NCBI GenBank assembly: GCA_039096225.1
Contig: JBBPEB010000015.1
Span: 785,001 to 849,000, forward strand
Reading direction: 5' to 3'
Origin: Blastocystis sp. Blastoise
Lineage: Eukaryota > Sar > Bigyra > Opalinata > Blastocystidae
DNA: 64,000 nt
Shown here: in pieces, positions 11,186-42,862 of the stretch
How the letters are laid out: each line of letters starts with the position of its first letter
How positions within the stretch are numbered: the first letter of the stretch is position 1
Made by a program: the position numbers and the translations under genes
The notes under the pieces: generated by a model
What the model saw: the letters and a program-made list of their open reading frames with translations, nothing else
Databases searched by the model: none
Told to the model about the DNA's origin: nothing

Positions 11186-13551
11186 ATGAGTTTCATCTTA
11201 AAGCCTGCCATTTTTGGATTAACAAAAGCACTTTCTGTTAGTTCAAGAAATGTTACAAATTCAAGATTCATGTCTTCCTTTGTGCATAATTCTCAACTCC
11301 GTTCTTTCGCAACAGAAGTTGAAAATCACTCAGAACCAATCTCTACACCTATCGATACTAATTTAAAAACAAAAAGTAATTATTTATTTATATTTAATAA
11401 ATTGTTGATTCATATTTAATGAATTGTTGATTCATATTTATATTCATTTTGTTTTTCTAGCTATGCAAGAAAATAAATCTGTCAAAGACAATTCATCAAA
11501 CAAAGAACAAAGTCCAATTGGTGATATTCCTACTCTATCAACAGAAAGTCTTGTAGATCGTAATCAACCCTCTGTTGATATTAATAATCCTGATTCTTAT
11601 AATGGATTTGTAGATTCTTTATTAAATATTATTGATAGTAATAAGAAAGAATCAGTTACCCAAGATGTTCAAGATAATATATCCTCTATTGTTTATTATA
11701 TATATATATATACTTTATTTATCATAATTATTTTATATATATTTATATTTCTTTCTCTTATATATAATAGATATATATTAAAAATAGATGATCTTTAATA
11801 CTATGTTTTTACATAAAGAACTTTTTAGCAGATCCTGTTCTCCGTAAAATCTATAATCAATGTAAACGTCATTATGTAAAAGAACAAAATTTAGCACGTA
11901 TGTTTATCTATTTATCATTTTATATATATATAATATATATATAACTATTTATGTATATAATTTTCTATAACTATATATATATAGCTGAGATTCCTATACC
12001 TGCTTCATTTGACACTGAGTTCTTAAAAATGTGTCAATTGGAAGCTATGATAGATCCATCTAAATCTACTTCTTATCATATACATAAATTAGATGCTCCT
12101 TCTATTGATCTTAAGAAGGAAATCGACTTTGAAAATATATCTAAAGATTTCGGTATATATTCTATATATATATACAGAGATTGATTATCTATTTAAAAGA
12201 AAGTTGTTTTTTCTTTATAAATAATATTATTATTATGTTTATATTTCATTAAATATATTTTCTTAGTATTTCTTATTATTTATATCTTCAATAGGATTAT
12301 ATTATATATATATATATATATAGAGTTTATTAAGCCAGAGGAAACAGTAGATGAACCTCTTTTATCTAATCTTGTATATATATATATATATATTATTAAT
12401 TATATATAGGAATGATAATTATTTAATTATTTGTTATATATAAATATATATTTAATAATAATAATAATATTATTATATATATATTTATATAGATTGATGA
12501 TTCTCACTTAGATGTACTTAAAGATACTTCAAAATGTGATCCTAAGAATATTGTTATACATGATATTATATATAAATATAAATATTTAATTGATCAAATA
12601 CGTGAAGCTTATGAATCAAATGGTAAAATGAATGATATAAATTTAGAAACAACAGAAGAACTCAAAGAAGATAAAATTGATATACCTTTAGAAGAAATTA
12701 AACATGATACTAAAAATATTAATGATCAAAATCTTGAAGCTACTGGAAAACGTAAAGAAAGTAGTGCTCGTGTTATATTATCGAAAGGAAATGGACAGGT
12801 AACAATCAATCATGTTCCTTTATATAAATATTTTTCATTAACAGAGCAAAGAGAGAATATTATAGCTCCATTCTTATATACACATCTTGATATCACTCAG
12901 TATAATGTCAAGATTCATGTTGCTGGGGGTGGTACTACAGGTATATTATTATTATATTATTATTATTATTATTATATATATTATTATATTATTATATTAT
13001 TATATTATTTATATTATATTATTATTATTTTTATTATATTATTATTATATTTATATTTATATATTCTATTATTTTTATTATTATTATATTCATATTATTA
13101 TATTATTATTATATTCATATTATTATATTATTATTCTCATTATCATTCCATATATTCTTAACCTTATTTATTTCTTTTCAAATTAATAGTATATTACCTA
13201 TTTATTATACATATATATTCTTTAGGTCAATCAGAAGCTATTCGTTTAGGTATTTCAAAATGTATTGCTTCTTTATCTCAAGATAATTATGATATTCTGA
13301 AAGCAGGTATAAATCTATTTTATTCTATTATTCTTATAAATATATTATTCTTTATTTTCATATTTATTTTTTTTTATCTAATTTTTCGCATTTATCTTAT
13401 TTTTTTTTATATTCATATAACAAATTATTATAAAATAATTCGAATCACAATATCTATAGCGGACTTCTTATATCGTGATCCACGTACAGTCGAAAGAAAG
13501 AAGGCAGGTAGACGAAAGGCTAGAAAACCTCAACAATGGGTCAAGAGATAA
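11186..13551 (+). CDS. Mitochondrial small-subunit ribosomal protein uS9m
   Basis: Eight exons (11186-11375, 11461-11690, about 11828-11897, 11985-12152, 12324-12373, 12493-12940, 13226-13306, 13460-13551) sum to 442 aa. The N-terminus (MSFILKPAIFGLTKALSVSS...SQLRSFATE) is basic and hydroxylated without acidic residues, as expected for a mitochondrial transit peptide. The long middle part is acidic and not recognised. The last 130 residues are canonical uS9: RKESSARVILSKGNGQ, NVKIHVAGGGTTGQSEAIR, LGISKCIASL and the basic tail KKAGRRKARKPQQWVKR, whose C-terminus reaches the decoding centre. The junction between exons 2 and 3 is uncertain by one base (see findings). The gene implies an organelle that still translates. 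Confidence 0.92.
12941..13225 (+). repeat. ATT-rich microsatellite intron in uS9m
   Basis: This intron begins GTATATTATT and consists almost wholly of imperfect TTA/ATT triplets, then ends at TTTAG before the exon beginning GTCAATCAG. Its ORFs of Tyr, Ile and Leu are artefacts. Confidence 0.8.
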
Positions 13552-14076
13552 ATTATTTTCTTTAATATTTCTCTAGCAGAAAAACTCATTACTCTATTTC
13601 TAAACCTTCTTTTTCATTCTTTTATATGTACTTATTATTTGTTATATATATCTTTTTTATACTTTAATTCTTATTTAGGTAATTCTCCTTTTTTTTTACA
13701 TTTTACATAATTCATATACTTGGGATTGTATATTATATATATATAGACTCTTTAAATTATAATCAACTTGTTTTAAATCATTTTACCTATCTATTACACA
13801 ACTATCTTCTTTTTTCATATAGTTTTATCTCATTAAAAAAATGAAACCAGTTTTTGGAGAACTTCTAAAAAAACCAACAATAAATTCCCTTGGGAAAAAC
13901 TTGAAGATAAAAAAGCGGGAAATACTTAGTTTAATATTTTTTTTTGTTTTCTTTCTATTTCTCTTTGATAATTTATTCAGATTTATTTGTTTATATACTC
14001 CTGAAATACTCTCAGAATAGAACATATAATCCTATAAATAAAATAACATATCATTTAGAATAATCTACATTTCGCA
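13552..14076. other. Intergenic region between uS9m and RecQ
   Basis: No gene is seen. It holds the perfect 12-bp palindrome TTCCCTTGGGAA at 13885-13896 and, about 20 bp further, AAGCGGGAAA (about 13913-13922). Both lie about 160-190 bp upstream of the RecQ start. Confidence 0.6.
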
Positions 14077-20713
<6,637 letters not shown>

Positions 20714-21049
20714 TACTATATATATATTTAATTGATTGTTTTGTTTTATATATATATATATTATTATGGATAAAATAACAATTCTGAAAGTATAATTTAC
20801 ATTAAACTTCATATACAAAACTTAACTCAATTAAAAAAATATATAATTATAACAAAACAAATTATAGAAAAGTTCATAGACTATAAACTACGTTAATCTA
20901 TACATAAGTAGATGCAATATAGATTGCATATGAATAATAAATATTCATTAATAAATAAAAATGAAAAATAGAAAATAAAATAATAGAAAATAAAATAATA
21001 GAAAATTACAAAAACAACATAAAAACAAGTATTATACTATAGTCAGTGT
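20714..21049. other. Convergent intergenic region between RecQ and G3P dehydrogenase
   Basis: About 335 bp separate two stop codons on opposite strands. The sequence is AT-rich, must hold the two 3' ends, and shows no gene. Confidence 0.6.
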
Positions 21050-23244
21050 TTATATAGTATTTTGAGCCTTCATTATATTAATATAATCATAAGCATCTTT
21101 CTTTTGCTATATATAGAGAAAATTATAGTAATATATATAGAATAGTATTTATAAAATAAAAAATAAATTTTTGTATATATATAAAAAAATTTATATATAT
21201 ATATATATATAAAATACCTTTTCTACATCAAATCCTGAAGGTATTTCTTTTTCCATTAAGGAGACAACTTTGTCCACAACGGATTCAGCGACTTTCGTAT
21301 CAAGAAAAGAAAGTCTGCTACGACGAGCTATATAATCAATAGCAGTACAACAATATTCTTTTCTACAAGAGAAAACAACTTCTGCCTCTATATGTGGATA
21401 ATCTATATTCAAACGAGATCCTAAGTTCTCTGTCTTAGCTAAATCAGCTATCTATAGATATAGAAGATAAAGAAATGATATATATTCAATAAATAAATAT
21501 AAATAAATATAAATAAATAAATATAAATAAAATAAATAAAAATAATAAATAAAATAAACAATAAAATAAATAAATAAAATATAAATACTTGATAAGCTCT
21601 ATAGCCATAAGAATGTGCTAAATGATCTGCAATATCTCTAGGGAATGAATATGTATCTCTTAAAGTAGTAGATATTTCAGAAGGAATTAATTGTTGTTTC
21701 TTTTCATTAGCACCTGTAAGTAAGCTATCTTTTGTTGAACAACTTGTTTTCTTAGAAAGTAATTCACTAACTTTATTTATAGTTTCTTCAGCCATATTTC
21801 GAGTTGTTGTCCATTTTCCACCAACTATAGTAACTAAATTAGAAGGAGAAACATGAACTAAATGAGCACGAACTAATTCAGCTGTATTCTTAGCCTATAC
21901 ATATTATTCAAATAGTATTATATATAAATATATATAATATATTATATATATATATACTTTAGGATTTCTAACAAGAGGACGAATACCAGTAAAAGCAGAT
22001 TTAACATCATCTTTTGTAAGTTTTACATTTAATAAACTATATAATATAATAATAATATAATAATAATAATATAATAATAATAATATAATAATAATAATAT
22101 AATAATAATATAATAATAATATAATAATAATAATATAATAATAATAATATAATAATAATATCTATACCGATTAGCTTCATTAAGAATGAAATCAACATCA
22201 GTACCTTTAGTATACGGTCTCATAGTAATTTCACTTGGATTATCAGTTGTACCTACCATAACATTATTAATATATATGTTATTATAATAATAATTATATA
22301 GTATAGAATATATATCAATTTACAAATATATGAATAAATATAAATACTTATTAAGCCAAGGAAGCATAAAACACACTCTGCCATCAGCGGATTGGTTAAT
22401 TAGACCACGTCCCTCAGGACAATACTTACGATCTATTACAATATGAGTACCTATATAATATATATATATAATTATATAGTTTTATTTTATAAAATAAAAT
22501 AATAATAAAAAAAAATAAAAATAATAAAATATATAAAATAAATAAATACCAGAAGCAGGAATAATAAGAGATTCTTCTTTAGGATCATCCATTTTACGAA
22601 TAGTATCACCAAATACACCACAAGCATTTACTACAATATGACTCTTTATATCAAAGGAATTACCTGTAAGTACATCAGTTACATTTGCACCACATAATTT
22701 ATTCTCTGAATTCTTATTTAATTGATTTACTTAAAAAATATATATATAACAATATAATTTATATATATAAAATAAATCTATAATAATAATAATATATATA
22801 TAAATATACTTTAACATAATTCGATAATTCTGCTCCATTTTGTAAAGCAGTAAGAGCAATCATTAAGTCGTGACGAGCATCGTCATGTTGACCATCATAA
22901 TAACTATATAATAATAATAATTATAATAAAAAATTTCAAATAAATAATAAATAAATAAATAATAATAAAAAAACATACAGAATACCTCCTTTTAATTTAT
23001 TTTCATTTAAATATGGAAATGATTCTATAATTTCTTTTTTACCAATAAAACGAGCTCCAGGTAAAGGACTACGTTTACCAGCAATAAAATCATATAATTT
23101 ACAACCAAACCATACATAAGGAATTCTCCAATAAGCATATAATGGCATTACAGTAGGAATACCTTTAGCTAAATAAGGAGCTTCATTTAATAAATAAGTT
23201 CTTTCTTTTAACGCTTCCTATTTATAAATAAATATATAAATATA

Positions 23245-23303
<59 letters not shown>

Positions 23304-23308
23304 ATATA

Positions 23309-23347
<39 letters not shown>

Positions 23348-23990
23348 TTTTAAAAACTAATCATTTTTATTTATAATAATGATATACCCAAACTAAAGCT
23401 AAGGATTTAGGATCACATTTAGTAAATGCTTGTTCTAAATAACGAATACCTCCATGTAATAAATTTGTACTTCTTGATGAAGTTCCTATATAGTATTGAT
23501 TCATATAGATAAATAAGAAACGGATATTTATTGTTATTTATAAAGTCTAAATGATAGATATACCTGAAGCAAAATCTTCTTGTTCAACTAAAGCTACTTT
23601 TAATCCACGTTTAGCAGCATCATAAGCACAATAAGTACCTAGAGAACATTATTTAATAATAAAATAGAAATAATATACCAGTACATCCACCACCAATGAC
23701 AAGGACATCGAATTCTTGAGTCTTTAAATGATCCAGAATGTAAAGAAATTAAGGAGTGATACAATGGAAAAATCAATATAAATATTAAAGTAATAAAATA
23801 AGGATATTTCTTTACGACATTCAGTGTTTTTAAAAGTGATCATTTCAGAGCCAACCTATAGGTATAATGATATGTTTCAACTTAATATTACTTTAACAGT
23901 TTGAGTTGGAGGAGGTTCTGAGCAACTGATCATACGTGTAAGAGGTTTCATTACAGAAGTAGATCTTTTTAATCCATTAATAGATTTCAT
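21050..23990 (-). CDS. FAD-dependent glycerol-3-phosphate dehydrogenase (mitochondrial type)
   Basis: Fourteen minus-strand exons sum to 572 aa: 23990-23892, 23855-23816, 23714-23679, 23638-23564, 23485-23388, 23217-22979, 22903-22810, 22712-22550, 22450-22348, about 22263-22168, 22036-21958, 21894-21589, 21451-21218 and 21106-21050. The FAD site is FDVLVIGGGCTGTYCAYDAA, and GTSSRSTNLLHGGIRYLEQAF is the signature of the GlpD/GPD2 family. YYDGQHDDARHDL, VGTTDNP, FTGIRPLV and TIVGGKWTTTRNMAEE follow in the expected order. The enzyme oxidises glycerol-3-phosphate to DHAP and feeds electrons to quinone at the inner mitochondrial membrane. The C-terminal EF-hands of animal GPD2 are absent. One junction lacks an AG acceptor (see findings). 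Confidence 0.94.
22169..22347 (-). other. G3P dehydrogenase intron 9 and exon 10 boundary with no AG acceptor
   Basis: On the minus strand the donor CTTAATAA/GTATTT is clear. The next exon must resume at or near TGTTATGGTAGGT to keep frame (PWLN-N-VMVGTTDN, matching the family). Between them no AG occurs except the one inside GGTAGGT, which would break the frame. The repeat TTAATAA lies at both edges. Confidence 0.6.
23218..23387 (-). repeat. TTTA-repeat intron in G3P dehydrogenase
   Basis: The intron is mostly (TTTA)n on the sense strand (AAATA repeats on the plus strand), between the exon ending ...LALVW and the exon beginning EALKERTY. Confidence 0.85.
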
Positions 23991-25251
23991 AGATCTAAGG
24001 AGTCATCATTTCATAATGCTGATATATATATACAAAGTTAACATGACTGAACCTAGAGGTGTTTAAAGATAAAAAACGTAAATGGACGAAGAATAAAAAT
24101 ATGATTGAATCATAAATCGTATATTTATTTAACCGATGGGTGACGCAGTCAAAGTTTGTATGGTTATAATATTAAATTAGTGGTGACAACAAAGACTTCG
24201 GAATCGTGGAAACTGGGAGAAAACTTGAATCTTCTATGTATTTGACGGGAATTCTGAATAAAATTCAAGAAAACCGAATAATAGAGAAATCTAACGACAG
24301 TGTCAATAGCCAATAGAATCCCTGTTTTTCTAGTCATTTGATTGGTCGATAAAACAATCGTTTTATTGGTTGTTAAACGGATATAGAATGACTCATAGAT
24401 CCCTTATATTTACGAATAGAGATGAAATATTAGGTTTAAAAAGAAATAGACTATGGTATACTCAAGTTGGCTTAGTATAAGAATCATTCATAGTGTTCAA
24501 ATAAATGAAAATAGAAGTCATTTCAGAATTATCACTGGCAACTGAAGCTAATAAAGAGTTATTCTATGGATCGAATGTGGCAAAAACAAATTAGACTACA
24601 TAACAATAATAAGATGACTTGCTTCTAAAGCAGATTGCTATATATTTTAAGCAATTCATTTTTATAATAAGAACTCTTTTATTCATAATAGTTATATATT
24701 TTTTATCATACTAAGATTATTTACAAGTAGAAAACTGTTTTATGGAGACATTGTTTGCGTTGTTAATAACGAAATAATAAGAAACAAAACAAAAAATAAA
24801 TTGTTTTTTGATATATGGAGTATTTAGAATACAATAATATACATGGAATATACAAGAGTTGATTAGTTATACAGAAGTATTCTAAAGATTGAATAAATAA
24901 AAATAAATATATATAATTTACAAATAAAAAAATGTATATATTATAACAAATATGAATATATATATAGATAGGACTTTAATGTGAATTAGATACAAAAACA
25001 AAAAACAAAAATAAAAATAAAAAAGCGAGAGTATTTATAAAGTATGATAAAAAAAAATTGATAAAATGATCATTGAGAATAAAGTGATAAATATAAAAAT
25101 ATATAAGTTAAAACTATTCTATATATGAAAACTAAAATAAGAAATAGATAGAAAAGTGTATAGATAATACTTTTTTAAAAATAATTAAAAAAAAAGTAAT
25201 AGCATATTATTATATATTATATATATATATAGATTTATATATTCTAAAGAA
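23991..25251. other. Intergenic region upstream of G3P dehydrogenase, with CCAAT-type boxes
   Basis: No gene is seen in 1.26 kb. About 320-380 bp upstream of the G3P dehydrogenase start, CCAAT (24310-24314) and two ATTGG copies (24341-24345 and 24365-24369) cluster. ATAAAAC-AATC-GTTTTAT (24349-24366) forms a 7-bp inverted repeat beside the last. CCAAT boxes bind NF-Y in many eukaryotes; a role here is a guess. Confidence 0.4.
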
Positions 25252-26695
25252 TTAGAAGTTATTGACTTCTTCTTCATTTTCATCCGGATGTTCTGCACGA
25301 CTTTTTTGTTTTAAAGCAACTTTTTCAGGAATGGGACTATTAAATAGAGAATATTTATAGTAAGAATAGTAAAAAGAAGGTAATTATTAAAAATTAATAA
25401 TAATAAAATTAGTTTCATTTATTTATAATTAGAAAAAATATATAATAAAATTTGTTTAATTTATTTATAATTAGAAAAAATATATAATAAAATTAGTTTA
25501 ATTGATTTATAATTAGAAAAAAATATATAATAAAATTAGTTTAATTGATTATAATTAGAAAAAATATATAATAAAATAATGATAAAAAGCTTAGAATAGT
25601 AATATACGTTGGTGGTTTATTTAAGAAGATAATCATAATTGTCATATTATCTTTACTTCCTTCTTTTAAGCATATTTCTAAGAATTCACTTAAAGCATCT
25701 TTAGGATCTTCATAAGATTCCTATAAGAGTAATATAGTTATATATAGTATAAAGAATCATAAATAGTTTAAGCAATGATCAATAATTGATACTAGAATAA
25801 TTAAATATAATGTAATATATATATATAGATAAAAAAAAATATTGTAAATCTTGAAAAAAAAAATATTTTTTTTTAAATAATAAATTCTTATAGAATAAGT
25901 GAATTATATATATATATATATACGAAAAGATCTTTTAGTAATTCTATAGTTTGAGCAGGAGAGGGCATAACGTCCCAAATACCATCACAAGCAAGAATAA
26001 GGAAATTATCTTCTGAAGTACGTTCTTCTATATATACATCAGGTCGAGAACTAACAAGTTGTTCATGTGGCTCTAAATTATTATTCCCTTTATAACTAAA
26101 ATCACCAAAAGCACGAGCTACCTATATATGTATATTACATTATTTATATTACATAACTATAATAATTATGATTACTAATATTATTATGAATATTATAATA
26201 ATAATCAAAAATAAAATGAATAGTATATAATAAATATACAGCAAGATCTCCAACTCTACCTCCTGCTACAAGACCTCCAGCATGAATAATACGCTGTCTT
26301 TCTGATTCCTATATATATATATATATAATACGTATTATTAATATTCTTTTACTCAAGCAATTCTAACAATTTATATATATAGATACTTTTTCAGGTTTAT
26401 GATCTATAGACATAGGTATCGGTAAATAACCGCGAGATAATAAACAACGACTATCTCCTATATACAATAAATATAATTAAATTATAGAAGAATATTAAAT
26501 ATAATACTAATTAATTAAAAAATAAATAAATTCTAATTCTAATAGAAACAATACACAAACAAAATTATATATATATATATAAGAATATCATTTAAAAAAG
26601 GAATATTAATAAAAATATACCAAGATTGCCTACAATAATATGTGAGGGAGTTATAAAGGAAGTAATAGCTGTAGATCCACTTTGATCTGTTATAA

Positions 26696-26738
<43 letters not shown>

Positions 26739-27290
26739 AAAAATAATAATAAAATAATTAAAAAAAATAAAAAAAAATTTACATGTTTTAATTTCTGATC
26801 AAAATGAACAAATCCATTTTTTAATACTTGCTCATATTGTTGAGGAGTAGTCTATATAAAAAATAAAATAAATATATATATATTTTTATTTAAAAAATTT
26901 AATATAATTATATTATTTATAAATAAAAATAAAAAAAAATAAAAATAAAAATATATATTTACATCTGATGCATGATATTCTTGCTGACGGAGGAGTTCAT
27001 CTAATAAATGTTCTGAACTATTAAAAATTAAAAAAAAAATGAGAATGAATATACTGAATACAAATTAAAATAAATATATACGTATAACTAGAAGTATAAG
27101 ATCCACCATGACCATCGAATACACCATAGAATCCAGTACGTACATTACCAGGTAGAGAAGTTTCAATATAATGGCAATCTTCCATGGATGCTCTCCATCC
27201 TTGCATAGCACACAAGACAACAGATAAACCATTTCCTTGACAAAAGAAACGTTCCTTTGAACGAACAGGTTTCTCTAAATAATTACCCAT
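25252..27290 (-). CDS. PP2C-family (PPM) serine/threonine protein phosphatase
   Basis: Nine exons sum to 314 aa: 27290-27082, 27017-26963, 26851-26783, 26696-26621, 26457-26387, 26308-26240, 26121-25924, 25720-25608 and 25336-25252. Family motifs appear in order: [22 protein letters not shown] (metal-binding Asp and the DGHGG motif), [28 protein letters not shown]-like [36 protein letters not shown] and [11 protein letters not shown]. The metal-coordinating Asp residues are present, so it should be an active Mg2+/Mn2+-dependent phosphatase. The N-terminus [12 protein letters not shown] begins Met-Gly and may be myristoylated, as in PPM1A/1B-like enzymes. The last 25 residues are acidic. Confidence 0.95.
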
Positions 27291-27958
27291 CTTACTCTCT
27301 ATAACAAATTAAATAAATCTAATTTTTATTGATCATACATAAATTTGAAATAATAAGAGATAAACTATAAACTTTATCTTCTGATTTATAATTTTAAAAA
27401 ATCAAAGAAAAAGTCTATAGCATTTCTTCACAACTCATGATTATTCACTGTAATCAAGCCACAAAACAGATATTCTCATGATTTCTTTTTTGAGTACAGT
27501 TTTTGTGTTTTTTTTTCTCTTGTTTCCTTCTTTAAGATTTTCTTTATTTTGAACAGTTAATAACAAATTATTCAATTATAATGGTTGTTCATATTTATAT
27601 AATTTGTCTCTACATATCTGTTTTTGAATAAAATCATTCAAATACTGTTTTTTTCGTAATGAATTATCGTCATTTACATTATTCTCTTCTTTTATTATGA
27701 ACTAAGACAATATATATGATTCTATGTGATTTTGAAATTTATTACAAATAATTTTAATTCAGTAAAATACACGAAGAGAGTAAAATGATTTTGTTTAGTA
27801 AATATATTAAATTTACAGCATTGCAAGTATATTTGATTACTTTAAACGTGTCATAATGTATTGAAAGATATAACAAAAAAAAATTATTATGAAAAAAGAG
27901 ACTCTAAAGAGAAATATAAGAAAACGAACAAGCAATGATCAGCAAATAATGGTATATT
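27291..27958. other. Intergenic region between the ubiquitin-like and PP2C genes
   Basis: The stretch is AT-rich and no feature is recognised. Both flanking genes are on the minus strand, so it should include the PP2C promoter. Confidence 0.5.
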
Positions 27959-28250
27959 TTAGAAACCACCCTTTAATCTTAAGACGAGATGAAGAGTAGA
28001 ATCTTTTTGAACACCAAAGAAAGAGAGTTTGTAACCATCTTCTAATTCCTTTCCTCCATAAACTAATCTTTGTTCATCAGTTGGGATGCCTTCCTTCATC
28101 TCAACTTGTTTCTTTAAAGAAAGAACGGTATCATTAATATTAACCATGAAAGTTAATGTATGACCTGATAATGCTTTGACGAAAATTTGATATTCTGACG
28201 AAGAGAATCATATATAGAAATTATTTCGAAACGAAATAACATACTGACAT
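27959..28250 (-). CDS. Divergent single-unit ubiquitin-like protein ending Gly-Gly-Phe
   Basis: The long frame from about 28195 to 27959 encodes a ubiquitin fold: [16 protein letters not shown], then [20 protein letters not shown], ending [11 protein letters not shown] plus TAA. Aligned to ubiquitin, Lys6, 27, 33, 48 and 63 are kept, Lys11 is His, Lys29 is Gln, Ile44 is Val and Arg74 is Lys. A Phe follows the Gly-Gly, so a hydrolase must expose the diglycine. The frame has no ATG at the right place. The best model joins ATGTCA (28250-28245) to GAATATCAAATT (from 28195) across a 49-nt intron whose boundary is off by one from GT-AG. It could be an extremely divergent ubiquitin or a dedicated ubiquitin-like modifier. 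The giant deubiquitinase gene starts 674 bp away on the other strand. Confidence 0.8.
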
Positions 28251-28924
28251 AGTTTAGTGTTAAATCTGAAAACTGAATGATAAAGCTTATTATTAAAAAA
28301 ATTATCTTCTCTTCCCACAAGAGTCGATAACCGTGGTTTTTAGTACTTTCTCTAGGAAAAACAAAAAATATTGTGATTTGCTAGACAAAAGTACTGAAAA
28401 CTATTGAATTGTACTGAATTCAAAAAACAGAAATCATTTTTTACACACTATAAACAAAAAAGAAGTAAAATTGATTCATTAGAAATAAAGTCTGTCTTGA
28501 GTTTGATTGTATCAAGTAATATAAAAGAATTTAAAGAATAAAAATAATCATTGATCATAATATTTTCGTTATTCTTTCTTTTTATAATTTAGTTTTGAAT
28601 TTTCAGTGATAAGCAAGGTTTGCCGAGTAATAAAGTGATGCTTTTTGATAAATTGCATGATTCATAGAAGAACAAATTATCTATTTAAAAAAGCTACTTA
28701 TCCAGTTTCTTCATTTTTTTTTCTGGGAAAAATAGTAAAAAGCCCTAGTCCTTTTAAGTTATTTTTCTATGATATTTATGGAAAAGTTATCGAATTGTTT
28801 GGATCACTAGACGGAAATTGAGTTTTGGAAGAAACTTTAATAAAGTTAAATATTTCTTTCATTAATAAAGCATATATTGTTTTTAACAAAGAATAAATAT
28901 AAAGAATAACAAAGAAATTCAAAA
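28251..28924. promoter_or_regulatory. Divergent promoter region between ubiquitin-like and deubiquitinase genes
   Basis: The two genes start head to head, so both promoters must share these 674 bp. No defined element could be recognised. Confidence 0.5.
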
Positions 28925-41423
<12,499 letters not shown>

Positions 41424-41437
41424 ATGTTCTATATATA

Positions 41438-41492
<55 letters not shown>

Positions 41493-42086
41493 TTATATAT
41501 TTATATATTTATATAATTATATTTATTCTAAGTTTTCTATTATTCTAATCTTCATAGTGATATTTCTTATAAATAATTATTTAATTATTTATTATTTTAT
41601 TTATTCATCTATTGAATATGTTTTCTTGATTCATTTTCCTACTATACTGTTTTGCTATCTCTACATTTTTTCTCTTTTGTTTTTTATTAGCAAAACAAAT
41701 AAACCATATATATATATATATTTCATTTTTTTTTTAATTTTTATATAATTATTTTCTCTATTTGGATTTTATTTTTTTACTACTATAAATTCTTGAGTAC
41801 ATTCATTAAAATATGTATTTAGTAATTCATTGTGTTTTTAAAGAATTCATTTATAAAAATTTGGTATATTAAGAAGAAAACAAAGCATAATATATATATA
41901 TGCAAAGAATACAACAACGTGAAACTAATGTACTGAACTACTTATTGAAAAGTGGAAAAAATATATATATAATAATAATAAAAAAACACGGAAAAATGAA
42001 AAAAAAAAAATAGAAACAATAGAGTTATGAAACACAAAGAGGAATACTAAAATTATTTTATTTATAATAATTTTTTCATTACTGTA
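41424..42086. other. Convergent intergenic region with (TA)n tract
   Basis: It begins with a (TA)n/(TTTATA)n tract at about 41432-41515, then T-rich sequence. No gene is seen between the two converging stop codons. Confidence 0.6.
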
Positions 42087-42862
42087 TTATTCAGTTGGAA
42101 TTTCAAAATTATCAATTTTATCAAACATGGAACGCATATTATCAATCCAACGAGTCTTTATAGAATAAAATAATAAAAATATAGATAAACGTATAATATC
42201 TATTATTAATAATAATCAAGACATATAATATATTCTATATAATAAATACATATTCTTCATCGGACATTAGAGGTGTTGATCCACAAGATTTTCTACGTTT
42301 GGTCTTTGTTACACTTGGCTTAATTGTCTATATAACAATTATTCTTAAAAAACAATTTGGTAATAATAGAATTACTACATACTGTTTTAGATAATCTAGT
42401 AGCGACACGTTTCTTAGGTGTTACGAAAGATAGTTGTTCTGAAAAACTAGCATTATGTGCAGATGCTATTGAATTTCTACGTTTATTTTCTTTTAAGATA
42501 CTATCCATTGAAGGTTTGGTATCTCCTTTAGTAGATAGTTGCTCCTTTTTCTCTAATAAAACTTTTATTCGTTGAATTAATTCATCTTTTGTTCCTCTAC
42601 ATAGAGATTCATTATATAAATAAGTATACATGCTTTATATGAGTTTTTTATATAAATAAATAATATATATATATTAGAAAACAAATGAACAAGCATACTT
42701 TGCAGATTCATTTTTGGTTTTCAACCATTGTCTTAGTGTATTATAGGAATAGGACTCTAGATTTTCTTCCTTTATGATGATATTTTCTTTATTAGCGGCA
42801 TTTTCATCAAGTTGTTGTTTCATTGTATCCTTTATTAAATTATTTGAAGCAGATGTAACCAT
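42087..42862 (-). CDS. Small SAP-domain protein, probable nucleic-acid binding
   Basis: Four exons (42862-42699, 42596-42383, 42327-42250, 42155-42087) sum to 174 aa, starting at MVTSASNNLIKDTMKQQ. The stretch SYNTLRQWLKTKNESAK/GTKDELIQRIKVLLEKK, split by the first intron, fits the SAP helix-extended loop-helix pattern (L..WLK......G.K.ELI.R...L). The rest is basic and Ser-rich, with TKTKRRKSCGS as a candidate nuclear-localisation signal, and it ends in MRSMFDKIDNFEIPTE. SAP domains bind AT-rich scaffold-attachment DNA, so a chromatin role is plausible but inferred. Confidence 0.75.
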
